DNA of 14,543 bases from Bordetella parapertussis (GTDB taxonomy: Bacteria; Pseudomonadota; Gammaproteobacteria; Burkholderiales; Burkholderiaceae_C), in the NCBI GenBank assembly GCA_945878355.1, contig CAMCTC010000116.1, forward strand, positions 1 to 14,543, in the 5' to 3' direction. Shown piece by piece: positions 1-6,524 of this stretch. Position 1 is the first letter of the stretch. Each line of letters begins with the position of its first letter. Both the position numbers and the translations under genes were made by a program. The notes beneath the pieces were generated by a model, which worked only from the letters and a program-made list of their open reading frames with translations, was not told the origin of the DNA and did no database searches.

Positions 1-1
1 C

Positions 2-58
2 AAGATGAAGGATCAGCTTCCTGGACTTTTCGTCTATTGGCGGACCCATGGAGCGTAA
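2..58 (+). CDS. Group II intron-encoded maturase/reverse transcriptase, C-terminal end (partial)
   Basis: This open frame enters from the left edge and ends at TAA 56-58. It encodes only 18 residues (KMKDQLPGLFVYWRTHGA). The LPGLF-x2-W stretch resembles the C-terminal tail of bacterial group II intron reverse transcriptases, and the position just before domain V is where such ORFs normally end. The reverse transcriptase, maturase and any endonuclease domains are outside the window, so intron class and activity cannot be judged. The call rests mostly on context with the downstream RNA domains. Confidence 0.55.
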   Translation, partial: KMKDQLPGLFVYWRTHGA

Positions 59-71
59 GGTTGGATAACGG

Positions 72-147
72 GAGCCGTGTAAACCGAGAGGTTTACGCAC
101 GGTTCTGCGAGAGGCTCAGGGTGAAATCCCCTGGGTCTACTTACCAC
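72..147 (+). ncRNA. Group II intron domains V and VI
   Basis: Domain V (72-105) starts GAGCCGT and ends ACGGTTC. The two pair, followed by an internal bulge, a six-pair upper stem (TAAACC with GGTTTA) and a GAGA (GNRA) tetraloop. The AGC catalytic triad lies at 73-75. A short linker leads to domain VI, whose long stem includes G-U pairs and a bulged A139 as the expected branch point. The structure looks intact, so the ribozyme core visible here shows no decay. Confidence 0.85.
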
Positions 148-160
148 ACGGAGCAGCCTG

Positions 161-391
161 ATGAGCCAGACGCAGACCCAGCCGAAACCGCCCGCCGCCG
201 ATGTGCAGCCCGCTGTGTTCGTCCGCAAGGCTGCCGTCGTGCGCATGACCGTACTCGGCCAGCCGACGATCTATCGGCTGATGGCCGAGGACAAGTTCCC
301 GTCACCGGTCCGTCTCGCCAAGCGCGCCGTGGCGTGGCGCCGCATCGACCTCAAGCAGTGGAGCGCCGGCCGGCCCACGGTGTCGCACTGA
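161..391 (+). CDS. alpA: AlpA-family DNA-binding transcriptional regulator
   Basis: A 76-residue protein with the AlpA/excisionase-type helix-turn-helix. Residues about 28-70 carry the typical order: a regulator helix, the QPTIYRLMAEDKFPSPVRL recognition region, then the RAVAWRRIDLKQW wing. Family members are small regulators found on prophages and integrated islands, often activating or excising an adjacent integrase; P4-type AlpA is the reference. The ATG at 161 has GGAG at 150-153 with 7-base spacing, so this start is well supported. The group II intron ends about a dozen bases upstream, so the original promoter has probably been separated from the gene. No integrase is visible in the window. 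The gene converges on the frameshifted gene ending at 431. Confidence 0.85.
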   Translation: MSQTQTQPKPPAADVQPAVFVRKAAVVRMTVLGQPTIYRLMAEDKFPSPVRLAKRAVAWRRIDLKQWSAGRPTVSH

Positions 392-430
392 CACCCTCGC
401 CGCGAGAGAACCCTTCGCAAGCGCTCCCGA

Positions 431-683
431 CTACGCCGACATCGACAGCTTCATCACGGCGCCGATCAACAGCATCTCGCCCAGCACCTTTCCCCAGCGC
501 CAAGTCGTGAACCAGTAGCGGTGGTTGACCCAAAGCGCGGAGTGCAGGCAGCGGCGAGAAGTGGATGGCCGCAGCCGCCCAGGCCGGAAAGCCCTGGCTG
601 GCCGCGATCAGCGCAACGAACGTGGCCAGGATGTTCACAGCGGTCCCGACGGGGAGCATGTCTCGCCACAGGACGATCCGCAT
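431..683 (-). pseudogene. Small membrane protein, frameshifted
   Basis: The start ATG at 681-683 is preceded by GGAG at good spacing. The first about 48 codons read as a hydrophobic protein (MRIVLWRDMLPVGTAVNIL onwards, one clear membrane segment at about residues 12-32). Near 530-545 the good reading frame changes: codons with GC-rich third positions continue one base out of phase, giving ALWVNHRYWFTTWRWGKVLG and ending at TAG 431-433. The total length is 253 bases, a multiple of three plus one, as a one-base insertion would give. The original frame past this point has AT-rich third positions and reads as non-coding. The restored product would be about 83 residues. I do not recognise a named family. 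It is the last gene of the minus-strand block. A sequencing error is the alternative to true decay. Confidence 0.6.
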
Positions 684-736
684 GGGTACTCCGCCACGCC
701 AGCGGCGCGAGAAGAACCCGTTCACCTGACTTGGAG

Positions 737-1267
737 TCACCGGGACGAGGCTGGCGAGGTACCGCAGGCCGTCAGCAGCCGCTGGACATCGGCCGCAAAG
801 GCTGTGACCTGGGACCCGCTGCGCGCGTCGAACAGATCCGCGCTGCCGGGCTTCGCGCGTGGATAGGCCTTTACGCCTAAGCCCGACCCGGGATAGGGAA
901 CGAGTTCGACCACGTGGTCGATCATCGGGATCGGACGGTCCTCGTATCGCTTGATCACCCGCAACCTGCAGCCTGCGCCGAACTCGTAGCGCCAAGTCCA
1001 GCCGGCAAACGCCGTCGCTCCTGCGACATTCATCTGCTGCAGGGCCCGCGTCTGCGCGGCGTCCAGCTTGGCCGGCGGCAGCGGCGGCAGATCCGGTTCG
1101 CGCTGGCAGGCCACCAGCATCGTCAAGGCGACGGCGGCCATCGACAGTGGTGCCCATGAGACTGCGCGCGGCAGGCCACGGATGACGCCAAGGGGCTCGG
1201 CAGCGGGCGCCATGCGACGATCTGCGCGTGACGCCAAGGTCGTGCACGGCCGCCCTGATCGATTCAT
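737..1267 (-). CDS. Putative lipoprotein, paralogue of the lipoprotein at 1890-2348
   Basis: A 176-residue protein starting at ATG 1265-1267, which overlaps the TGA of the ExoD-like gene by 4 bases (ATGA), implying coupled translation. A long N-terminal region is followed by a hydrophobic stretch and a lipobox-like LVAC, with the cysteine at about residue 56; an internal ATG nearer the signal may be the true start. The mature part (WTWRYEFGAGCRLRVIKRYE, then a long variable region, and a cysteine near the end) matches the layout of the lipoprotein two genes upstream (KRWRYVMHAGCELEISVRD, terminal cysteine). The two conserved cysteines suggest a disulfide in the periplasm. No known function. 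Expected location is the outer or inner membrane, facing the periplasm. Confidence 0.7.
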   Translation of the reverse strand: MNRSGRPCTTLASRADRRMAPAAEPLGVIRGLPRAVSWAPLSMAAVALTMLVACQREPDLPPLPPAKLDAAQTRALQQMNVAGATAFAGWTWRYEFGAGCRLRVIKRYEDRPIPMIDHVVELVPYPGSGLGVKAYPRAKPGSADLFDARSGSQVTAFAADVQRLLTACGTSPASSR

Positions 1268-1893
1268 CGCAGCACCTCGGTGACGAAGTAGACGGCCGCC
1301 TTCACCATCGCGATTACCACGCCCGACACCACGATGGCCGAGACGGCGGCCGTCCCAAGTCCGGCCAGGATCCAGAGTCCGTCCCGCTCCAGGATGCCCA
1401 GCGCCAGCAAGCTGATGGCCAGCGCAGGCAGCATGTTGCCGAGCGGCACGGGCAGGACAAGAACCACCGCCAACAGCAGGCAAACCGCGCCGACGAGGTA
1501 TTCCATCGGCGGCATCGCCAGCTGCTCCACCCTGGGCCTGAGCAGCCGTTCGGCTCGGGCCAGCCAAGGGCCGATGCGACGGACCAGGGCGGCGAAGTCG
1601 GCCCGCGTCATCGTGCGTCGCGCGATCACCGCCGGCAGCCAGGGCCGGCGGCCGAAGGCCAGTTGAGCGGCCAGGAAGACCAGCGGTGCGCCGAGCACGG
1701 CCGATGTCCCCGGCGGCACCGGCAGCACGTTGGGCACCGCGAACACGAACAGCAAGGCGGCCAGCGCACGGTCACCCAGCGCAGCCAGCAGGTCGCCTAC
1801 GGCGATGCGCTCGCGGCTGTCGTCGTGTGCCAGGGCGTGAAGCATCGCCGACAAAGGCAGGCGGCCCTCAGGATTCCCTCTCGGCCCAGTCAT
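1264..1893 (-). CDS. exoD: ExoD-family exopolysaccharide synthesis membrane protein
   Basis: A 209-residue integral membrane protein. The hallmarks of the ExoD family are present: a cytoplasmic N-terminus of about 45 residues, then LLFVFAVPNVLPVPPGTSAVLGAP, and the repeat-like second motif VLPVPLGNMLPALAISLLAL, followed by a C-terminal hydrophobic pair. The two PxPxG motifs in membrane hairpins are typical. Rhizobial ExoD is linked to exopolysaccharide production, but the biochemical role is not settled, so the name describes family only. The start ATG 1891-1893 overlaps the upstream lipoprotein stop by 4 bases, and its own stop overlaps the next lipoprotein start by 4 bases. This sandwich between two related lipoproteins suggests one envelope-associated unit. 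Confidence 0.85.
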   Translation of the reverse strand: MTGPRGNPEGRLPLSAMLHALAHDDSRERIAVGDLLAALGDRALAALLFVFAVPNVLPVPPGTSAVLGAPLVFLAAQLAFGRRPWLPAVIARRTMTRADFAALVRRIGPWLARAERLLRPRVEQLAMPPMEYLVGAVCLLLAVVLVLPVPLGNMLPALAISLLALGILERDGLWILAGLGTAAVSAIVVSGVVIAMVKAAVYFVTEVLR

Positions 1894-2348
1894 GCGGAGG
1901 GCACCTCCGGCCTGCCGCAGCGCACTTCGAGATGCGTGAGCAGAGCCCGAGCGCGGACCGTGTCGGACCAGCGCCGGGTCTCCAGGGCCGTCACGGCCTG
2001 TGTCTCGCTGCCGGCCTTCGGCACGAGCCGGATCGCGGAGATACCTTCTTCGACCGAGCGGGTGGTGATCGTGGTACCTTTGAGCTCCACGCGGCGGCGA
2101 CTTGCATCGCCGTCGCGCACCGAAATCTCCAGTTCACAGCCAGCGTGCATGACGTAGCGCCAACGCTTGCCTAGCTGCGGCTCCTTGCCCATGGCGTTGA
2201 GCGCCGCCAGAAGTTGCGCCTGCGTCATGCGTGTCGGGTCGACCTGAGGGACGTCATCGATCGGGTAGCCATCGGAACACGCCACCAGCACCAGCGCGCA
2301 AAGCGCCCCCAATGCGGTGCGCGAGGCCTGGGACAGCCAGCCCAGCAT
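1890..2348 (-). CDS. Putative lipoprotein, paralogue of the lipoprotein at 737-1267
   Basis: A 152-residue protein from ATG 2346-2348. The signal peptide is clear: an Arg at residue 10, a hydrophobic core (ALGALCALVLVAC) and a lipobox with Cys24. A TTG at 2358-2360, overlapping the CorC-like stop as TTGA, is an in-frame alternative adding four residues. The mature domain carries WRYVMHAGCELEISVRDGD and ends near a second cysteine (VRCGRPEVPSA), the same layout as its partner after the ExoD-like gene. It is translationally coupled to the ExoD-like gene through an ATGA overlap. I do not recognise a characterised family. A role with ExoD in the cell envelope is inferred only from gene order. Confidence 0.75.
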   Translation of the reverse strand: MLGWLSQASRTALGALCALVLVACSDGYPIDDVPQVDPTRMTQAQLLAALNAMGKEPQLGKRWRYVMHAGCELEISVRDGDASRRRVELKGTTITTRSVEEGISAIRLVPKAGSETQAVTALETRRWSDTVRARALLTHLEVRCGRPEVPSA

Positions 2349-2356
2349 GCCCACCG

Positions 2357-3682
2357 TCAAGGCCTCGCTGGGTCTGCGCCGTCCTCACCCGATACTGATT
2401 CGGGCAGGCGGCTGGCCAGCACCTTGTCGATCGTCTTGCCGTCAATGTCGACGATCTCGAGGAGCCAGCCTTCCCAGCTCACGGCGTCGGCTACCTTGGG
2501 CAGGCGCCCGGACAGCAGCATCAACATGCCGCTGAGGGTGTGGTATCGGCCGCGCTCTTCGTCGGGTACGCTGGCAAGTTGGAGCCGGTCCTTCAGCTCG
2601 GGCACGGGAATGTGGCCGTCGAGCAGCCAGCTGCCATCGTCTCGCTGGACCGCCCACGATGTCTTCGGGTCCCGCGGGCGGAACTCTCCGGTGATGGCCT
2701 CGATCAAGTCCTGCAGCGTCACGATGCCTTGCACCTGGCCGTACTCGTCGATCACGAAGGCCATGTGCACGTCGGAACTGCGGAAGTTGTCCAGCAATTC
2801 CATGCCCGTCAGGGTCTCGGGCACGTACAGCGGCTGTTGCAGCGGCTGGCTGGCCAAGGTCCGGTCGTCGCCGCGCAAAGCGTGGGACAGCCACTGCCGC
2901 GCATTGATTACGCCGAGAATGTTGTCCAGGCCGCCCGCGACCACCGGAAAGCGCGCATGGTCGCTCTTCTCGATGCGCGCGAGGTTCTCCTCAAACGGCA
3001 GGTGGGTGTCGAGCATCACCATGTCGCCACGGGGCACCATCAACGAGCCGATCTGCCGGTCATCAAGGCGGAACACGTTGCGCACCATGGCGTGCTCGTG
3101 GGACTCGATCACACCGGCGGTGGTGCCTTCCGCCAGCATGGCGTGGATCTCTTCCTCGGTGACGGCGTTGGCGCCGTTGTCCTTGACACCCAGCAGTCGC
3201 AGCAGCGCGTGGGTCGAGAGGGAGAGCAGCTTCACGAACGGCTTGGTGGCGATGGCCAGCCAATTGATGGGCCGAGCCACCAGGCGAGCCAGGGTCTCGG
3301 GATGAGTCTGGCCGATGCGTTTAGGCACGAGCTCGCCAACCACGATCGAGAAATAGGTGATCGTGACCACAACGAGGCCGGTGGCCCCGTAGTTGGCGTA
3401 CTGGTGCGGCACACCAAGCGCTTCGAGCCAGATCGCCAGCGGCGCTGCGAGCGCAGCCTCGCCGACGATGCCGTTGAGCACGCCGATCGAAGTGATCCCG
3501 ATCTGGATGGTCGAGAGGAACCGGGTCGGATCTTCGCCGAGCTTCACGGCCGCCGTGGCGGCGCCGTCGCCTTCGTCGACGAGCTTCTGCAGCCGCGCCT
3601 TGCGCGCCGTCACGAGCGAGATCTCGGACATGGCGAACAGGCCGTTGAGGACGATGAGCGCAAAAAGTATCGCGATTTCCAT
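2357..3682 (-). CDS. CNNM/CorC-HlyC family membrane protein with paired CBS domains
   Basis: A 441-residue protein of normal family length. Residues 1-190 form the DUF21/CNNM membrane domain: a first helix at 3-20, a hydrophobic region at 55-85, a helix at 100-120 followed by VGELVPKRIG, and a re-entrant region at 135-165. The CBS pair follows at about 217-267 and 282-333, with GIVTLQDLIEAITGE closing the second. A CorC/HlyC C-terminal domain spans about 346-425. Family members are linked to Mg2+/Co2+ or polyamine efflux and resistance, or to magnesium homeostasis; 'hemolysin' in older names is misleading. CBS domains usually sense adenine nucleotides. It lies 36 bases downstream of uppP and probably shares its transcript. 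Confidence 0.9.
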   Translation of the reverse strand: MEIAILFALIVLNGLFAMSEISLVTARKARLQKLVDEGDGAATAAVKLGEDPTRFLSTIQIGITSIGVLNGIVGEAALAAPLAIWLEALGVPHQYANYGATGLVVVTITYFSIVVGELVPKRIGQTHPETLARLVARPINWLAIATKPFVKLLSLSTHALLRLLGVKDNGANAVTEEEIHAMLAEGTTAGVIESHEHAMVRNVFRLDDRQIGSLMVPRGDMVMLDTHLPFEENLARIEKSDHARFPVVAGGLDNILGVINARQWLSHALRGDDRTLASQPLQQPLYVPETLTGMELLDNFRSSDVHMAFVIDEYGQVQGIVTLQDLIEAITGEFRPRDPKTSWAVQRDDGSWLLDGHIPVPELKDRLQLASVPDEERGRYHTLSGMLMLLSGRLPKVADAVSWEGWLLEIVDIDGKTIDKVLASRLPESVSGEDGADPARP

Positions 3683-3718
3683 GGCGGGTCCGAACGAAAG
3701 ACGGCGCTGCTCAGGCGC

Positions 3719-4556
3719 TCACAGCGCGCTGAGGACACCAGCCTGCAGCAGCGCCAGCACGACGAGGCCGAGCGCGATGCGATAGAACACGAAGGGCAGA
3801 TAGCTGCGCGTGGTGACGAACTTCATGAAGGCGACGATGACGACATAGCCGACCCCGAAGGCCACCACCGTGGCCATCGCCGTCGGCCCGGCGGCGATGG
3901 GACTGCCCACCTCGGCGCTGCGCCAGAGCTGATAGAACCCCGACGCCAGCACGGCAGGCACCGCCAGCAGGATAGGAGTAGCGGGCGGCGGCCTCGCGCG
4001 TGTAGCCCATCAGCAGGCCCGCGGTGATGGTGCCGCCCGAGCGCGACACGCCCGGGATCAATGCAAGCGCCTGCGCCAGGCCGAACAGCAGGCCGTCGCG
4101 CCAGCCCAGGTCCTTCAGCGTGCGGCGCTGCGCGCCGAAGCGGTCGGCCGCCCAAAGCAGCAGGGCGAAGCCGATGAGCATGGCCGCCGTGATGTGCAGG
4201 TTGCGCAGCGAGGTCTCGATGGCATCCTTGAACGGCAGTCCCAGCACCGCGATCGGCAGCGTGCCGATCAGGATCAGCCAGCCCATGCGCGAATCGGCGT
4301 CGGCATGCCGGCCGGCGCTGGCGACGTACTGCCACCACGACCCCGCGATGGCGGACAACTCGCGCCGGAAGTGCAGCAGCACGGCGGCCTCGGTGCCGAT
4401 CTGCGTGATCGCCGTGAACGCGGCGCCGGGATCGCCGCCCGAGGGCAGCAACGGCCCGACGATGCGCAGGTGTGCACTCGACGAAACTGGCAGGAATTCG
4501 GTCAAGCCCTGCAGCAGTCCCAGAAAGGCGGCCTCGGCCCACGCGGTGCCGCTCAC
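3719..4556 (-). pseudogene. uppP: Undecaprenyl-diphosphatase UppP (BacA), frameshifted
   Basis: UppP dephosphorylates undecaprenyl diphosphate in the inner membrane to recycle the lipid carrier for peptidoglycan and polysaccharide synthesis. Both catalytic motifs are present: [14 protein letters not shown] at residues 16-29 (including Glu20) and PGVSRSGGT at 168-176. After residue 194 the frame breaks. Removing the base at 3973 turns TCC-TAT-C into TCC-TTC-CTG and restores [20 protein letters not shown] through to the usual C-terminus ending at TGA 3719-3721. The length of 838 (3n+1) agrees; the repaired product would be 278 residues, normal for the family. Unrepaired, the last three or so membrane helices are lost. 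The start is GTG 4554-4556. A real mutation and a sequencing error are equally possible from the sequence alone. The host must have another uppP or an analogue if this copy is dead. Confidence 0.88.
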
Positions 4557-4577
4557 GCGGCCCCCGCGAGGGGCCGC
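4557..4577. promoter_or_regulatory. Perfect hairpin abutting the uppP start codon
   Basis: GCGGCCCC (4557-4564) pairs perfectly with GGGGCCGC (4570-4577) over a 5-base loop. It fills most of the 37-base gap between the yccA-like stop and the uppP GTG. On the transcript the stem touches the start codon and would sequester the only purine-rich stretch before it. It lacks a T tract, so it is not a classical intrinsic terminator. A role in translation control or transcript processing is inferred. Confidence 0.5.
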
Positions 4578-4593
4578 CTACTCGCCGGGTCCT

Positions 4594-5286
4594 TCATTCG
4601 TCGCGGCCACCGGCGATGCCCAGCAGCGCGAGCAGCGCCTGGAACACGTTGTAAAGGCTCAGGTAGACGCCCAGCGTGGCGGTGATGTAGTTCGTCTCCA
4701 GACCATCCTGCACGCGCTTCAGGTCATACAGGATGAAGGCCGAGAAGATGCCGATCACCAGCACCGACAGCGTGATCATCAGTGCGCTCGACTGGATGAA
4801 GAAGTTGGCGATGCCCGCCACCAGCACCATGATCGCGCCGATGAACAGCCACTTGCCCATCGCCGACAGGTCACGCTTGATGATCGTCGACAGCGTCGCC
4901 ATGCCCAGGAAGATGGCGCCGGTACCGGCAAAAGCGGTCATGATCAGCGATGCGCCATTGGCCAGGCCGAGCACCGCACCGACCAGACGCGACAGCATCA
5001 GGCCCATGAAGAAGGTGAAGGCCAACAGCAACGGCACGCCGGCGGCGCTGTTCTTGTTCTTCTCGATCGCGAACATGAAGCCGAACGCGCCGACAAGGAA
5101 GACGATGAGGCCGATGCCGGGCGACATCGCGCGGACGATGCCCGTGCTGACGCCGATCCAGGCGCCCAGCACGGTGGGCACCATCGACAGCGCGAGCAGC
5201 CAGTACGTGTTGCGCAGGACGCGGTTGCGTTCGCCAACGCTGGAAATACCAGCGGTGGTCGAGTCGTAGGTGGTGGTCTGGTTCAT
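4594..5286 (-). CDS. YccA / Bax inhibitor-1 family membrane protein
   Basis: A 230-residue protein with about seven membrane segments, beginning after a 25-residue cytoplasmic N-terminus (RVLRNTYWLLALSMVPTVLG). The family features are all present: a central IFLGMATLSTIIKRDLSAMG loop, then IMVLVAGIANFFI, and a C-terminal GIFSAFILYDLKRVQDG followed by NYITATLGVYLSLYNVFQAL, the conserved acidic/YD pore region. E. coli YccA binds and restrains the FtsH membrane protease; other members act as calcium leak channels. Length and motifs are normal and no damage is seen. ATG 5284-5286 follows AGGACAT at suitable spacing. It is the first gene of the block that runs to position 431. Confidence 0.92.
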   Translation of the reverse strand: MNQTTTYDSTTAGISSVGERNRVLRNTYWLLALSMVPTVLGAWIGVSTGIVRAMSPGIGLIVFLVGAFGFMFAIEKNKNSAAGVPLLLAFTFFMGLMLSRLVGAVLGLANGASLIMTAFAGTGAIFLGMATLSTIIKRDLSAMGKWLFIGAIMVLVAGIANFFIQSSALMITLSVLVIGIFSAFILYDLKRVQDGLETNYITATLGVYLSLYNVFQALLALLGIAGGRDE

Positions 5287-5375
5287 GGGATGTCCTGTGA
5301 AGAGATGAGATGGAGGTGCCGGACCGCAACTTGCGTCCAGATGGGTGTGGCCAGGCCAGGCAGGTTCGTGGGTCG

Positions 5376-5396
5376 GACGATGCCGTCGGCATCGTC
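5376..5396. repeat. Perfect inverted repeat in the gap upstream of the yccA-like gene
   Basis: GACGATGCC (5376-5384) and GGCATCGTC (5388-5396) are perfect complements separated by GTC. It sits in the 177-base gap between the small secreted protein gene and the yccA-like gene, 90 bases before the yccA-like start. There is no T run, so it could be a Rho-dependent pause/processing hairpin or an operator. The rest of the gap shows nothing I can name beyond a direct repeat (TCAGGCCG) at 5464-5479 overlapping the end of the upstream gene. Confidence 0.4.
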
Positions 5397-5463
5397 GCGG
5401 GCGTCCCCGCAGCCCAACACCGCGCAGCAGTGCGATGGTGGCGCGCCGCCCCGAAGCGGCCTG

Positions 5464-5826
5464 TCAGGCCGTCAGGCCGGCGCCGCAGGGTGGTCGCAGG
5501 GGACCGGCAAGGAATGGCGTGCGGATGTCGCTCAGCTTGAACGCCGGCCCCCGCCTCATGGCCAGCGCTGGAATGCGGGCCTCGAGCCGAGCCAGGAGGA
5601 GTCCGGGCGTCTCCGTCGTCGGGTCGCCTTGCGCCTGTGAGGGAAGATCGTCCAGATGGTGATCTTCGACCGATCCGTCATCGAGCGCGACAGGTCCACC
5701 GCCAGGGGCGAAGGCAGCCTGCTGCTCGGCCGACGAAGGCGCCACGAGGCGCAACGGCTCGAAGGTGCTGAGACCGGACCAGAGCAGGACGACGGCAAGT
5801 AGGAGGCAAGGAACCCGCGTGAGCAT
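5464..5826 (-). CDS. Small exported or membrane-anchored protein of unknown function
   Basis: A 120-residue product from ATG 5824-5826. Residues 1-22 (MLTRVPCLLLAVVLLWSGLS) form a signal peptide or N-terminal anchor. The remainder is extracytoplasmic and low in structure: an acidic, His-containing patch DGSVEDHHLDDLPSQAQGDP at about 71-90, then a Leu/Arg stretch and a Pro-rich end (LAGPLRPPCGAGLTA). Histidine/acidic patches can bind metal, but this is only a guess. In-frame TTG 5893-5895 would extend it by 23 residues and reduce the gap to the TerB-like gene; the ATG is preferred because it places the signal peptide at the N-terminus. No strong ribosome binding site is visible. It probably shares a transcript with the TerB-like gene. 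Confidence 0.6.
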   Translation of the reverse strand: MLTRVPCLLLAVVLLWSGLSTFEPLRLVAPSSAEQQAAFAPGGGPVALDDGSVEDHHLDDLPSQAQGDPTTETPGLLLARLEARIPALAMRRGPAFKLSDIRTPFLAGPLRPPCGAGLTA

Positions 5827-5875
5827 TGATAAATTGTAGCGACCTGGGTCCTGCTGCGCCGCCTCGGCGCAGCGT

Positions 5876-6301
5876 TCATCGAACTCGGTCGTCAAGGATC
5901 GCCTGCGTCACATCGGATTGATTGATGCGCCAGCGCGCCAGGGCGTGGTCGTAGACAAGCCGCTCGTCGTGCGTCACTCTTCCATCCGCGGTGATGACCG
6001 CCGCGGCCAGGCGGCAGACGAGCATCCTGTCATTGGTACCCGGAACCGCATCGAGCAGTGCGTCGATGTAGGTCAGATGGTCAGCGCAGAGCCACGAGCG
6101 ATCACAAAGATGCGCCCCGACATCGGCCAAGCAGGAGCGGGCGATGTCGACGAAGCGTTCGCGGCTCACGCCGACACGCCGGAACGCATGGAGTTCATCG
6201 AGCGCACTCAGTTCTCGCACGTCGATTCGTCCGTTGGCAGCCACGATCATCGCCAGTGCGTGAGCCAAGGCTTCGTCAGGTGCCGGCACAGAATGCGTCA
6301 T
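5876..6301 (-). CDS. TerB-like tellurite-resistance-family protein
   Basis: A 141-residue soluble, helical protein. The start ATG 6299-6301 is set by a strong GAGGGGA ribosome binding site 5-10 bases before it; longer in-frame starts lack this. Two similar segments mark the TerB-like fold: MIVAANGRIDVREL at about residues 18-31 and AVITADGRVTHDERL at about 101-115, each a helix, an acidic loop and a Glu. TerB proteins are linked to tellurite and envelope stress responses; some bind metal through such acidic residues. No terACDE genes are nearby, so true tellurite resistance is not implied. A perfect FNR/Anr box lies 129 bases upstream of the start, so oxygen-responsive expression is likely. 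Confidence 0.72.
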   Translation of the reverse strand: MTHSVPAPDEALAHALAMIVAANGRIDVRELSALDELHAFRRVGVSRERFVDIARSCLADVGAHLCDRSWLCADHLTYIDALLDAVPGTNDRMLVCRLAAAVITADGRVTHDERLVYDHALARWRINQSDVTQAILDDRVR

Positions 6302-6429
6302 CGTCTCCCCTCCTCGTGCCAAGTAGCCACAGCGAAAAGACCAACCCCCGCGGCCGATTCCAGTGGCTCCCTTAATGAGCCTCGGCAGCGGCTCGGGTTC
6401 CATCGCATGAAGCGGGTATCGAGCGGGCG

Positions 6430-6443
6430 TTGATATCGATCAA
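6430..6443 (-). promoter_or_regulatory. Perfect FNR/Anr box
   Basis: TTGAT-ATCG-ATCAA matches the FNR/Anr/Crp-family consensus (TTGAT-N4-ATCAA) at all ten positions; the arms extend one G/C pair further at each end. The site lies 129 bases upstream of the TerB-like start and beyond the 3' end of the Usp gene at 6525, so the only gene it can serve as a promoter site is the minus-strand TerB-like gene. A class II position (-41.5) would place the transcript start near 6395, with a weak -10-like TGCGAT at 6402-6407. The start site is inferred. Confidence 0.8.
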
Positions 6444-6524
6444 CGAACGCGACTCGGACGCTGCCGTTAGGTCTCACCCAACCTCGCTGCTCGAGGCGAC
6501 CGACTCCACCAGCATGCACCACGC

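Larger units (their letters stand above)
1..147 (+). mobile_element. Group II intron, 3' end (partial)
   Basis: The left edge lies inside a group II intron. The end of a maturase-like frame (2-58) is followed by a canonical 34-base domain V (72-105) and a domain VI hairpin (109-142). In domain VI, 112-120 pairs with 130-138, A139 is bulged, and 109-111 pairs with 140-142. A139 fits the lariat branch point, which normally lies 7-8 bases before the 3' splice site; this puts the intron end at the AC of 146-147. The 3' exon then starts at 148, only a few bases before the ribosome binding site of alpA. The 5' part lies outside the window. The exact 3' boundary is inferred; an AC at 143-144 is a less likely alternative. 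Confidence 0.85.

Noticed and set aside
37..510. Plus-strand open frame crossing the intron end and alpA
   Set aside because: It runs through the structured intron domains V and VI and overlaps alpA, which has its own ribosome site and family match.
351..1247. Minus-strand open frame of 298 codons
   Set aside because: Most of it is out of frame with the lipoprotein and has no ribosome site; only its portion from 683 is the start of the frameshifted small membrane gene.
4024..5640. Plus-strand open frame of 538 codons
   Set aside because: Antisense to uppP and the yccA-like gene; composition typical of a complement-strand shadow.
5556..5879. Minus-strand frame whose ATG overlaps the TerB-like stop as ATGA
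   Set aside because: The overlap is attractive, but the product is Arg/Ser-rich and shadows the signal-peptide frame at 5464-5826, which has the more protein-like composition.
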